Assembly (NCBI GenBank): GCA_000697335.1
Contig: JNEM01013343.1
Location: 1 to 11,432, forward strand
Direction of reading: 5' to 3'
From: Conidiobolus incongruus B7586
Taxonomy: Eukaryota; Entomophthoromycota; Entomophthoromycetes; Entomophthorales; Conidiobolaceae
DNA length: 11,432 bases
Part shown: positions 1 to 9,520 of the stretch, one piece after another
Layout: the number at the start of each line of letters is the position of its first letter
Position numbering within the stretch: the first letter of the stretch is position 1
Made by a program: the position numbers and the translations under genes
Notes under the pieces: model-generated
What the model saw: only the letters and a program-made list of their open reading frames with translations
The model's database searches: none
What the model was told of the DNA's origin: nothing

Positions 1-1134
1 TTTTTTAAAATTAGTTGTTTAATTTAATTATACTTAAATTAAATAATAATCATCAAAAGTTTTTTATATTAATATTAGTAAAATTTAGCTATAAACTCTT
101 TAAAATTACTTAAAATTTACAAATAGTTTTTAATAATGAAATATTATCTAAATTAACAATTTATTATTAGGTAAATTACTTTAAAATTAAAGAAAATCAC
201 TTATAACTTATTAAAATATAAAAGATTAATTTTAACTATTATTTATTTTATTATTAATAAAATGAAAAATTATATTAAAAATACCTATTTATTTTAATTA
301 AAGAATTATTAAAACATTTTAATATTAGTTTTATAAGTATTTTATATATATTAAATTTTAATTTAAAATTAATTAATAAAAATATAAAATACCTTATAAT
401 TTAATTAAAGCTTAAAAAAGTTAAAATAGCTATTATTAAATAAAACTTTTTATAGTATAGCTAGAAGCTAAAGCTTTTACAGTAAACTATTACAATTAAT
501 GAATTTTAAATTTTTTGTATAATCTTTTATTAAAATATAAATCAAAGTGTTAAATTAAGTTAAATCAACTATTATTACAAATTTTTTTAAATAAATATTT
601 TGTTCATAAGCAAATGTTAATTATTATAATAAATTATAATAACATATGTGATTTTTATTTAATTCTTAAAAGAAAATTAATTAATAATAAACTTTATTTT
701 CTTTTTGAATAAAACTATTTTAAATTAATATTCTTAATATAATTTGAGAAAACTTATTATTTTATATAATAATCACAAAATACATAAATTTAAAGCTATA
801 AAAAACTTTCAAATTAAAAATAACTAGAAAAAACTACTAGAGTTAATATATTCTTTAAATTATAACTTATATAATTATAATTATTTTAATTAATTAAAAA
901 ACTAGCTTATAAAAAAGAAAATTTCTATAAGAAAATTTAATTAATTTATAAAATATCAAATTTTAGTCTTTAATAAAAAGAATTATTATTTAAGTGTTAG
1001 AATTTTGCTAAAAGTATAGCAAAAACTTATCAGAAATAAAAGAAATTATTAATTTTATATTATATATTATATATTAAAATGTTTATTTTTTTTCAATCAC
1101 AAAAAATTCCCATTATTTAAATTACAAAGTAATA
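1..1134 (+). repeat. Left arm of a ~1.1 kb AT-rich inverted repeat
   Basis: Very AT-rich DNA with no open reading frame of note and no CpG that I could find. Its reverse complement can be aligned by eye over almost its whole length to 9521-10634. For example, the stretch near 963-1060 matches the complement of 9620-9715, and 1085-1134 matches the complement of 9521-9580. Identity is roughly 80% with small gaps; the left arm carries extra bases near 455-490. The similarity stops at about 1134. At the outer side it runs to base 1, so the repeat may continue outside the window. No coding relic was recognised, and the family is unknown. It may be one end of a decayed transposon or one of two independent insertions in opposite orientation. 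Confidence 0.75.
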
Positions 1135-1751
1135 ACAAAATTGAATCTTTTAAATATTAAATTTAAAGAGGTTTAAGCAAATTAATCAAAATTACATAAA
1201 TATCTCTATTAAAAAATAAGATATATTAAAAATTTATCAATTGTGAGTTCAAGTTAAAAAAATTAAGCTATGTGATTTTAAATAAATGGACAAAATATAA
1301 ATGTAAAAGACATAATATTTTATTGTATACAAGTATTTTCACAATATAGAATTTATTTTGGTGTTTACCAAGGAAATTTATTATAATAAATCATAGAGCT
1401 ATTTTTTCAGGTTTCAAAAGATTGGTTAAATTTAATAACTTTGCAAAATGAACTATTCATCACCCAATTCCATTGTGTTTTACCAGTCATTTAAATCTAT
1501 TTTATAAGATCAAATAACTTGATAATATCAAATTTTGTTATTGTTACTCTTCAATCTTCAATAATCAAGTATATCATTAATAATCGCGCCTATTTTTATC
1601 CCTAAAATTATTGAGACAAAATTAAAATTAAATATTATAATAAATATAGAAAACCAGTGAAAAAAATGCCTAATTAGTCAACTTTAAAAAGCTGTGCCCT
1701 TTATAGCTTCGTTATTTATTATATAAAAATTTGGATTCATAATATTTTAGT
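1135..1751. other. Spacer without a recognised gene
   Basis: This stretch is less AT-extreme than the flanking arm and contains occasional CpG (near 1585). No open frame of note, no tRNA and no repeat copy was recognised. A TATA-like stretch at 1720-1728 lies 24 bases before the start codon of the F-box relic and could be the remains of its promoter, although the spacing is short. Confidence 0.4.
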
Positions 1752-2100
1752 ATGCATAATAAATATTTGAACAAAAAATTACCTGAATTTATGATTTTGG
1801 AATTAATTCAATTTTTACCAGATAATTTGAATGCAAAAATTTCATTAGTAAATATATGAAAATGGATCCAATGCGGCATTTTCAAATTTTTAAAATTTTA
1901 ATTAAATGATTCAAATATATTGTTTGGTAAATTGAGATGAATTAAGTTATTCATCGATCATTAGCACTATTATTCAATTAAAATTTATTATAATCATCCA
2001 AATCTATTCCAAAATTTAGTTGATTGAAAGACCTTAATTGAAATATATTACATAATATTAAATTATTTGAGATTCTATCATAATTAATTTTAAATTTATA
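1752..2100 (+). pseudogene. Decayed F-box protein gene (N-terminal F-box plus remnants)
   Basis: Reading from the ATG at 1752, the first 35 codons give a recognisable F-box helix region: KLPEF, then ELIQFLPDNLNAKISLVN. This resembles the leucine/proline-rich start of fungal F-box proteins, which bind Skp1 in SCF ubiquitin ligases. The frame meets a TGA at 1857, where the family commonly continues with a tryptophan-bearing segment (here KW follows). Further stops follow in the same frame, including 1899, 1938, 1962 and 2022, yet the frame still reads family-like pieces such as PNLFQNLVD and KTLIEIYYIILNYLRFYHN. Several stops are explained by TGG to TGA change. Large F-box families with many dead members are known from Rhizophagus. 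The 3' boundary is uncertain, and a spurious resemblance beyond the first 35 codons cannot be excluded. Confidence 0.5.
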
Positions 2101-2299
2101 TTAAAACTATCTGATTTTACTATAATATAATGAAATAAAAATTTCAATTAAATTTTAATCAAACTTGTGAAATATTCAACAAATCTAGAATAATTTTATG
2201 ATTTGGATAATCTTAAATCATCCGAATAATTATGCATCAAAATACTCAATTGGAAAAATGTTATTGGCGTCCAAGTTAACCGAAGTCTGAATTTATTAG

Positions 2300-2307
2300 T
2301 ATAAATA
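2300..2307 (+). promoter_or_regulatory. TATA box of the monooxygenase gene
   Basis: TATAAATA lies 67 bases upstream of the ATG at 2367. The same octamer stands at the same distance in front of the paralogous pseudogene at 5526, and the sequence between (including AACATCATA) is partly conserved. This supports a real core promoter and a short 5' leader of roughly 35 bases. Confidence 0.7.
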
Positions 2308-2366
2308 CTAGTCACTTCGATTACTCAACATCATAAATTCACAAATTCAAAAAACAAGCGATCAAT

Positions 2367-4067
2367 ATGAATTCTACACTACCCGTTTTAATTGTAGGTG
2401 CAGGACCTACGGGACTGTCCCTAGCAATCCAACTACAGCGATGTGGTACCCCCTTCCGCATCATTGACCCCAAGTCCGAAATAAAATTTCAGTCTAGAGC
2501 AACCGATATCCACACTAGAACTATCGAAATACTTAGACAGATGGGTGTCTTGGACAGAATCAAACAGAAGGCAGTCGAATATTTTCCTAATGTAAATTAC
2601 ATGATGGAAGGAAAAACTATAGCAACTGCCAGAACTTTCAAGTCAGATGATTATCCAGATCAAATCTCACTCGTTATCCCTCAATATTATACGGAAGTAT
2701 ATTTGAGGGAGCATTTGAGAGATTTGAATGTCGAGGTAGAACAATTGGAGTTAGTATCATTTCAACAAGAAGCAGATCATGTTGTAGCAACCTTGAAGCG
2801 TCCCAACGATGAGGAGACTCAAATAATCAAATGCCAATATATGATTGGATGCAATGGAGCTCGTAGCATTGTCAGAAAACAACTTGGGTTGGAATTCCCA
2901 GGTGTGACTAGAGATGGTCATTTCGCTATGATCGATTTAGAGATGGAGACTAATATCAATTCTAAGGAACCTTCTTTCCTTTGGTCTAAGCAAAGCAGTG
3001 GATTATACTACCCAATTGATAATTTCTTTTCATTTTTTTTCGATTTGGGATCCAGTGATGAAGAAACGGAGCTCACTGAAGAGAAAGCGATAGCCAAGTT
3101 GAAAGAATTGGTTCATCCAAATTATATCAAGCCCAAGCAAGTACTGTGGTTGAGCAAATTTAAAATTAACGAAAGAATGGTTTCCATTAATCATCAAGGC
3201 CGAGTGATCCTATGTGGCGATGCTGCTCATATTCATAGCCCAGCAGGGGGTTTGGGGATGAATACGGGAATTCAAGATGCTTACCACCTTGGATGGATGT
3301 TGGCATTAATGACATCCGGAGCAGTAGATTCAAAGGCGTTTGTTGAAAACTATTGTGAGGAAAGAAAACTGGTTTGGAGCAAAGTTATTAATTTTTCTCG
3401 AGGTCTCTTTGATATCTTAACTGTCAAAAGTTCCTTTCTCGACCTTTTCAGAAAATATGTCATTCCTTTTTTATGTATGATTCCTGGCTTTTCTAGATTA
3501 GAAATGGATATAGGATCTGGGAAATACATCAAATTCCCATCTAGCATCCTGACCCATCAACCCAGTCTTGGTTGGTTACCTGGATATAATAATCGGGTTG
3601 GTGAAAGATTCCAAGCTTTGTCATTGAAAAAACTGGGTGGTACTACAGAAGTTCAATTACAGAGTATTCTAAGTGGTGGATATACTTTTGATATTATTGT
3701 ATATGCTAAGGATTTGGTTAGTGCACAACCTAAAATGAAAGCACTGGTCCAACATATTAATGATTCCGACAATGTCATCAATAGAACAAGGTCAAATTAT
3801 GATCTAAAGCATCCTTTGGCTACATTGAAGATTATCAGTCCCAAAATTCAAACACTTGATCAAGCTTATGAACACTCATTCCTTCAACCATTCAATGAAT
3901 ATCCCATCTATGAAGACTTGAACAACAAGATGAAAGATTTACTTCCACTCGACTTAATATTCAGCGACGCTATCTTTATCGTTAGACCAGATGGTTATAT
4001 TGGAAAAATTTGCTCACTTGACAACCTCAGCCAATTATCAGATTATTTTCAACGGATTTTTGTATAA
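2367..4067 (+). CDS. FAD-dependent aromatic-type monooxygenase, intact and intronless (566 aa)
   Basis: Class A flavoprotein monooxygenase of the phenol hydroxylase / PheA-TfdB type. Such enzymes use NAD(P)H and O2 to hydroxylate aromatic or polyketide-like substrates, mostly in the cytosol. Visible motifs are the N-terminal Rossmann GAGPTG at residues 11-16, with the ribose-binding acidic residue D34; the DG motif region GCNGARSIVR at 161-170; and the FAD-binding GD motif at 284-285, within CGDAAHIHSPAGGLGMNTG. The C-terminal third, about 390-566, resembles the thioredoxin-like domain of this family and ends in the typical IVRPDGYIGKI (538-548). Length fits the family (about 500-600). The start is chosen because the Rossmann fold begins at residue 7, A stands at -3, and a TATA box lies 67 bases upstream. 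Oddity: the DG aspartate is asparagine (N163). The substrate cannot be inferred. A broken tandem paralogue lies 1.5 kb downstream. Confidence 0.93.
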   Translation: MNSTLPVLIVGAGPTGLSLAIQLQRCGTPFRIIDPKSEIKFQSRATDIHTRTIEILRQMGVLDRIKQKAVEYFPNVNYMMEGKTIATARTFKSDDYPDQISLVIPQYYTEVYLREHLRDLNVEVEQLELVSFQQEADHVVATLKRPNDEETQIIKCQYMIGCNGARSIVRKQLGLEFPGVTRDGHFAMIDLEMETNINSKEPSFLWSKQSSGLYYPIDNFFSFFFDLGSSDEETELTEEKAIAKLKELVHPNYIKPKQVLWLSKFKINERMVSINHQGRVILCGDAAHIHSPAGGLGMNTGIQDAYHLGWMLALMTSGAVDSKAFVENYCEERKLVWSKVINFSRGLFDILTVKSSFLDLFRKYVIPFLCMIPGFSRLEMDIGSGKYIKFPSSILTHQPSLGWLPGYNNRVGERFQALSLKKLGGTTEVQLQSILSGGYTFDIIVYAKDLVSAQPKMKALVQHINDSDNVINRTRSNYDLKHPLATLKIISPKIQTLDQAYEHSFLQPFNEYPIYEDLNNKMKDLLPLDLIFSDAIFIVRPDGYIGKICSLDNLSQLSDYFQRIFV

Positions 4068-4109
4068 CTCGCAATTTTTTTATTATATATTAAACTTATA
4101 TTAATATCT

Positions 4110-4115
4110 AATAAA
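4110..4115 (+). terminator. Polyadenylation signal of the monooxygenase gene
   Basis: A canonical AATAAA lies 43 bases after the stop codon, in AT-rich sequence and followed by T-rich DNA. This is the expected arrangement for a short fungal 3' UTR. In DNA this AT-rich such a hexamer can occur by chance, so support is moderate. Confidence 0.45.
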
Positions 4116-5083
4116 TATGTTGCTATAAATTTTTGTTCATTTGGTCTTACTATAGATATAGTCATTCCTTATATTTGCTAGATTTGTACCTAGGCCAAAT
4201 ATATCTGAGAACCTACGAATGTGGTATCGCTTAAAACAATTTATAAATTATATCAAATCAAAATCGTAATGAGAATATATCTAATTGAATTGAATGATTT
4301 TATATTATTTTGTAGTAAAATAAAGTATATAATATCTCTTAACAAAATTTAAATATTGTGAAATTGGCAGCATTATTTAGCTGTAAATATTATTCAAATT
4401 AATCAATGATTATGCCCAACAATCTCTCATAAATAATTAAATTTAGTCCAATCAAATCCAATTGTACGTTTTTAAAATTAAGCAGGCACTCTTCAAATGA
4501 ATAAAGATGGTAATCTATCAAATTTTTAATGACATATTTTTAGATAATTTTAACTGGAAATTATAAAATAATGTAATATCGATCCTTATTATCACTTATT
4601 GCTGCATTGTTTTTCTTATATTGTATATAAAATTATTATAATGACAAATCAATTTTTGAATTAATATCTGAAATTTTTTATTGAATTGTGAACTGTTAAT
4701 GATCTTGAATTTCAATAAATTATATCATCGAGTTTGTCCTTGAAAAATTTGAGATTTTTCTTGTATAAGCATTTTTAAAAATCATTATTGCTACAAAATA
4801 AAATTATCGATTGTTGAAATCTATGATTACATTGTAATAAAGTAAACTTTCGAATTGGTTCCAAATATAAAAAATTAAATATTCGGCCCATTTAAGAATT
4901 TAAATAATTTAAGTTTCTGATGATGGGAATATGTGATTGAATTAGATAAGTTTATAAATAACACATCAACTTAGTAATGATCAAAGGAATTAATTGAAAA
5001 AAGTTCTTCAAGCATTTTTTATATTATTTGATGACTTGATTATTATTTTAATATTATGGTGATTTGCAATTAAATCAACATAC
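4116..5083. other. Spacer without a recognised gene
   Basis: AT-rich DNA between the 3' end of the monooxygenase and the LTR-like element. I saw no long open frame, no tRNA and no match to the inverted arms. The part near 4141-4230 is richer in G and C than its surroundings but was not identified. Short frames around 4490-4800 give F-box-like or membrane-like fragments too degraded to name. Confidence 0.4.
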
Positions 5084-5415
5084 TGTAGGCCTCCTAGAAA
5101 GTAGAATGCAAAAAAGATCACGTAGATTAGACAAAACAGGCCAAGGACGACTAACGAGATACTTTAAAGGGTCTTATTAAAATATCAATATGTAGGGCTT
5201 GGCCCTGATCGAGATGATCCCTGAGCGAATAGATGCAGAGTGACTATTTTATAGTGTAATTAGTCCTTTGACAATGTGTTGAAACTCCAATTACTGTTAT
5301 AGACTGGAATTATCCATTGTGCAAGGATTGTGCCTGGTATTTGTGAGTGGAATACATTCAGAATTATGACGGACGGTTAAAGTTGAATGGCTAGCGGACC
5401 TCCTGATCCGCGACA
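5084..5415 (+). mobile_element. Fossil solo-LTR-like element, younger copy
   Basis: A 332-base dispersed element that starts TGTAGG and ends GCGACA, so it has the TG...CA ends of a long terminal repeat. It is flanked on both sides by ATAC, a 4-base target-site duplication. A second copy lies at 10714-11046 in the same orientation and aligns over its full length. No internal retroelement region is present, which fits a solo LTR left by recombination. It still holds about ten CpG dinucleotides, so it is the younger or less decayed of the two copies. It sits 43 bases upstream of the TATA box of the monooxygenase pseudogene. Superfamily is not determined. A short non-autonomous element with TGT/ACA ends is the alternative. 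Confidence 0.6.
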
Positions 5416-5458
5416 ATACTTTAAATGCTCTAGGTTACTAAATTAAGAATTTCGTCAA

Positions 5459-5466
5459 TATAAATA
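5459..5466 (+). promoter_or_regulatory. Relic TATA box of the monooxygenase pseudogene
   Basis: TATAAATA lies 67 bases before the ATG at 5526, the same octamer at the same distance as in the intact paralogue. The downstream leader shares AACATCATA and the ATATGAATTC around the start codon. The LTR-like element ends 43 bases upstream, so any upstream control sequence has been displaced. Confidence 0.55.
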
Positions 5467-5525
5467 CAAGCCACATCTATTAATTAACATCATATATTTT
5501 CAAAATATCAAATTATTACATTGAT

Positions 5526-7216
5526 ATGAATTCAACCTTGTCAGTGTTAATTATAGGAGCATGGCCTACAGGATTAACTCTAGGTACTCAGCTACAGAGA
5601 TGTGGCACACCTTTTCGTATTATAGATCCCGAATCCGAAGTTAAGTGAGTCAAGGACTTTTGGTATTCACTGAAGAACCATTGAAATATTTCCACAATTA
5701 GGAGTATTAGATAAAATCCAAGCAAGCTCATATCCGCTTATTTTTGAGATGAATACATTTTAAGAAGGGAAGATTCTAGGTGATATTTCTCTTCCTGGCT
5801 CTGTATATCCGGATCCAAAGCCCATATTACTACCACAGTATTATAGCGAAATATATTTGAGGGAGCATTTGAGCGATTTGAATGTCGAGGTAGGACAATT
5901 GGAATTAGTATCATTTCAACAAGAAGCATATCAAGTTGTAGCAACCTTGAGAAACCCGAATAATTAAGGAATTTAAATTGTTGTCAATATTTGATAGAGT
6001 GCGATGGAGCCCGTAGTCTAGTCAGAAAACAACTCGGGCTGGAGTTTCCAGTCATGGTCAGAGACCATCAATGGGCATTAATTGATTTGGAGATGGATAC
6101 AGATTTGGAACCCAGGTGGAACCAACTTTTTAGACAAAGACAGAAAATGTATTTTTTTTTCTTCCGTTTGAAAATTTTCATAGATGTATTATAGATTATG
6201 GCTCGCTTAAAGAGGATGTATAAGTAATAGAGGAAAAGGTTATAGAAAAAATTCGAGAATTGATAAAACCAAAGTTTATCAAGCCAAATAAAGCGTTGTA
6301 GTTGAGTAAGTTTAAAATTAATGAAAGAATGGTCCCAATCAATCATCAAGGTCGAGTCATTTTATGTAGTGATTCTGCCCACATCCATAGTTCAGCTGGA
6401 GGATTTGGAATGAATGCAGGTATCTAGGATGCTTATCAACTTGGGTGGATGCTGACATTGATGACTTCTGGAGTGGTAGACTCAATGAGATTTGCTGATA
6501 TCTATGGTGAACAGAGAAATTTACATGGGAAAAAAGTACTTCGAGTGGCTACAGGTGCTACTAGCTCTATACTATCTAAAGGTACTCTCTTGATTGATTT
6601 TGCAAGAAGATATATCTTTCTTACTCTCCTGAAATTTCAGATCTTTCCATGAATCATTGTTATCACAGGGTCTGGAAAGTTTATTAAACTTCCTTCCAAC
6701 CTCTTGACGCATCAACAACTTCTCCATTGGCTGCCTGGATACAATAACCCAGTTGGTGAGAGATTCAAAATTTTACCATTGAAAAAACTAGAATATACTG
6801 AAATCGTCCAATTACATAGTATTTTAAGTGTTCGTTATACTTTTGGTATCATCTTCTATGTTAAAAACTTAGAAAAATCCAATTCTCAAGTGAAAGCATT
6901 GATTCATGATCTGAGTGATCCTAATAACTTGATTAGCGAGACAAAATCAAATTATAGGTTCAAATACCCCTTGGTGTCAGTGAAAATTATAAGTCTCAAA
7001 GTTCAGACAATTGAACAAGTTGACGAAAATTTACCATTACAAGCAATTCATGTGAACACAATTAATGAAGATTTGGAAAACAAAATGAGACACTTGCTTC
7101 CTCCACATCTTAAGTTTAGTAATGCCATCGTAATTGTTAGACCAGACGGCTACATTCGAAAAATCTGTTCACTTAGCAATTGTAATTAACTTATTTCATA
7201 TTTTAAATAGATTTTC
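5526..7216 (+). pseudogene. Broken paralogue of the FAD-dependent monooxygenase
   Basis: Homologous from start to end with the gene at 2367-4067; protein identity is roughly 55-60% by eye in the C-terminal third. The first 40 codons are open and contain the Rossmann motif as GAWPTG (third glycine lost), then TGA at 5646. Homology continues through three frame changes, near 5646-5650, 5968-5990 and 6110-6193. Further stops lie at 5671, 5761, 5965, 6221, 6299, 6425, 6650 and 7187. The DG motif reads ECDGARS, keeping the aspartate that the intact copy has lost; the GD motif reads CSDSAHIH, with the glycine lost. The C-terminal RPDGYIRKICS is present. Homology runs past the TAA at 7187 to about 7216 (ISYFK and IF after it), so that stop is itself a mutation. 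Silent third-position differences are common, indicating that the copy was under selection before it died. Gene symbol not assigned. Confidence 0.9.
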
Positions 7217-7580
7217 TCAAAGTTTTAATGGTTATTTGTATATTTCAATATTTTAGTTACATTTTATTTTCAATATTTCAATATATTTGACTTAAATACC
7301 ATTCTAAGATTAACTAAATTTAATAGTATGAGATGGATTAGTTGGTTTGAAAACTACTATTATAATTTTTTAAATAATTATATATATATATGAATAAGAT
7401 TGTTTCCAAATACATTTTATTCAATAGAATATAAATTAATAAACTACATTTTAAACTACAAAATCTGATTCGAATATGAATTCAAATCCTAAATTTATCC
7501 CATAAAATAATCAAGAGAAAATATATAAATAAATGAATAGCGACAAACATGAAATATATTATATTAAATAATGATAAAAA
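7217..7580. other. Spacer and presumed promoter of the ERI1-like gene
   Basis: AT-rich intergenic DNA with a short TA microsatellite near 7379-7391. TATATAAATA at 7522-7531 lies about 50 bases before the ATG at 7581 and is the best core promoter candidate, although it is weak in such AT-rich sequence. An ATG at 7571 opens only a short different frame and is not used in my model. Confidence 0.35.
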
Positions 7581-9015
7581 ATGGGAGCCAAAGTCAAGTC
7601 GAAAAACAACATAGATGAACTAATTAATATATTTTCAATACTTTTAGATGTACACGATAATGACTCTGATGATAATCAAGGTATTTATATTTATTTTAAT
7701 TTAATTTAAATTAATCACCGAATTTAATATTTTAAATTTTTATATTTAGATCCAAATATTATAGATAATCAAAAACAACAGAGTATTTTTTTTAATTTTT
7801 ATATTACAAATTGAGTATAAAATAATGATACAAATAGATAATGATAATCATGATGAAAACGAACTAGAAGGATCAGACTCCGAAAAAGGTAATATATTAT
7901 TAAATACTAATTATAATATTAACTAAATAATTGAAAAATAAATACAGATGACAACGAACCTCAAGTCTTGTATACCAGTTAGTATTATTAGATATATAAT
8001 ATATAAAATTTATACTAATGATGATTTGTAAAGAAAAGGGAATTAAAAAAGATACTCCACCATCGAAAATGACCCTAGACAAAATTAAAGAGGAGCTGAA
8101 ATTGTACGGTCAAAGTACGAAGGGGAATAGGAAGGAATTATCGCAAAGGTTAAGACTCTTTAGGAGGACTAACAAGAGGATTGTACCAATCAAGAAGCAG
8201 AGGTAATATTGTTTTCATTTAAATTTTTAAACTATATTGATCGGTTGATGGATTTAGTGATCAAGTGAGAGGCAAATCCCAAACTCGATACCTCTGTTTC
8301 GTAGATTTTGAAGCTACATGCAGTCCTGGTGTACCCTTCAAATTGGATCACCACGAAATTATTGAATTTCCTGCTGTTTTGGTAGACTCTTTAGATGGTT
8401 CAACAGTAATTCAATAACCATACAATTGATAAATTATTAATCATTGAATAGGTCTCTATTTTTCATCGATATGTCAAACCAACTCTCAAACCTATTTTGA
8501 CAAATTTTTGTAAAGAACTGACAAAGATTGATCAAGTAATATTTATAATTCAGATATAAATTGTCGCAAATAATCAACGATTCATGTAGGAAACAATTGA
8601 CAACAGCAATGACTTCCCTACAGTATTCCAAGAATTCAATAACTGGATTGATGACCTCATTGTCAAATCTGATGGCGGGATGACCTACGACGATATTACC
8701 TTCGTAACTCACGGTTTCGCCGATTTTGGCAATTTCCTTCAAAACGAATTTAAAAATCACAAAATTAAACGGCGAGGAATATTTGCCCCTCCTGTGAATT
8801 TCATCGATTTGAGGGCGTTTATGCACAAAGCATCTAAAGTTTTTAATGAATTTGTCGTCCCTCCCTACGTCACCCTGATTGGAATGCTGAGGGTTATGGA
8901 ATTGGAATTTGAAGGGCACGCCCACAGTGGAATAGACGATGCTAAGAACTTGGCGAGGATTGCCGAGCGATTGCTCCAGCAGGGCTATCATTTGAGTCCA
9001 AATGCCAAATTTTAA
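7581..9015 (+). CDS. ERI1: SAP domain and DEDDh 3'-5' exonuclease, ERI1/3'hExo-like, eight exons (346 aa)
   Basis: Hand-built model: exons 7581-7680, 7750-7782, 7838-7888, 7948-7977, 8034-8202, 8258-8405, 8452-8535 and 8590-9015. All introns are GT-AG, 46-69 bases, and the joined frame is open for 346 codons; human ERI1 has 349. Order: a short basic start, an acidic Asn/Asp-rich segment (about 23-66), a SAP domain (about 83-116, DKIKEELKLYGQSTKGNRKEL), then the exonuclease domain (about 138-338). The catalytic DEDDh set is complete: D144 and E146 in VDFEATC, D250 in HGFAD, H317 and D322 in HSGIDD. Other family marks are HHEIIEFPAVLVD and FHRYVKP. Known ERI1 proteins trim siRNA ends, histone mRNA 3' ends and 5.8S rRNA, and restrain RNA silencing. 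The start is the first in-frame ATG (TAA at 7575). Exons 2-4 are less certain than 5-8. The third acidic site reads THGFAD rather than the usual TDGxWD. Confidence 0.85.
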
Positions 9016-9520
9016 TTGCTATTTGGCACTTCATAGTTTACCTTTCAATTTTGATGATTAGATTCAATTTAAATAATGGACTAAGCATTAAATAATTCTT
9101 CGTAGTATATAAATCAAAAAAAAATTAGATAATGTAGAAAAAACTAAAACTTGTTAATTAGATTTAGGGTTAAAAACATATATTTAATGTTGATTTTATT
9201 GGATTCAAACGAATGACCCATTTAATTCATTAGTCTCTAATATATCAAACTCAAAATCAAAAATTATAATTACCCAAAATAATTTTATAACTTGTATTAG
9301 AGAGTATATATTGTTCATTATCAATCATTATGATATATATAAATTAAATTATCCAAATAACTAAAAACTCAAAATACCATATTTATAAAACATTATTATA
9401 AATTGTTCAAACGAAAATTTTATTATAATTAAATATATTATATTATAGATTTTTCATATATTCCAAAATTATATATTAAGAAAATATATTTAGTCAAAAA
9501 ATTTATAATAAACTCAATAA
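9016..9520. other. Downstream spacer of the ERI1-like gene
   Basis: AT-rich DNA up to the inner edge of the right inverted arm. No gene, RNA or repeat copy was recognised. ATTAAATAA near 9089 is a possible polyadenylation signal for the ERI1-like transcript, about 70 bases after its stop, but it is not distinctive. Confidence 0.35.

Noticed and set aside
3350-3547. A 65-codon minus-strand frame
   Set aside because: It is antisense inside the intact monooxygenase and has no independent support.
2367-4067. The intronless monooxygenase as a retrocopy
   Set aside because: No poly-A tract or target duplication was seen, and the paralogue shares the promoter TATA box at the same spacing, which fits DNA-level duplication.
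4141-4230. A GC-richer island as a tRNA or small RNA gene
   Set aside because: I could not fold a convincing cloverleaf or find A and B box pairs on either strand.
6068-6349. A 93-codon minus-strand frame rich in aromatic residues
   Set aside because: It is antisense to the monooxygenase pseudogene and its composition mirrors the AT-rich sense strand; no domain was recognised.
5526-7216. The second monooxygenase as a live gene with introns
   Set aside because: Stops and frame changes fall inside conserved blocks without suitable GT-AG introns, and the intact paralogue is intronless.
8437-8991. A 184-codon open frame on the minus strand
   Set aside because: It lies antisense to exons 7 and 8 and intron 7 of the ERI1-like gene, shows no recognisable domain, and is explained by the codon composition of the sense strand.
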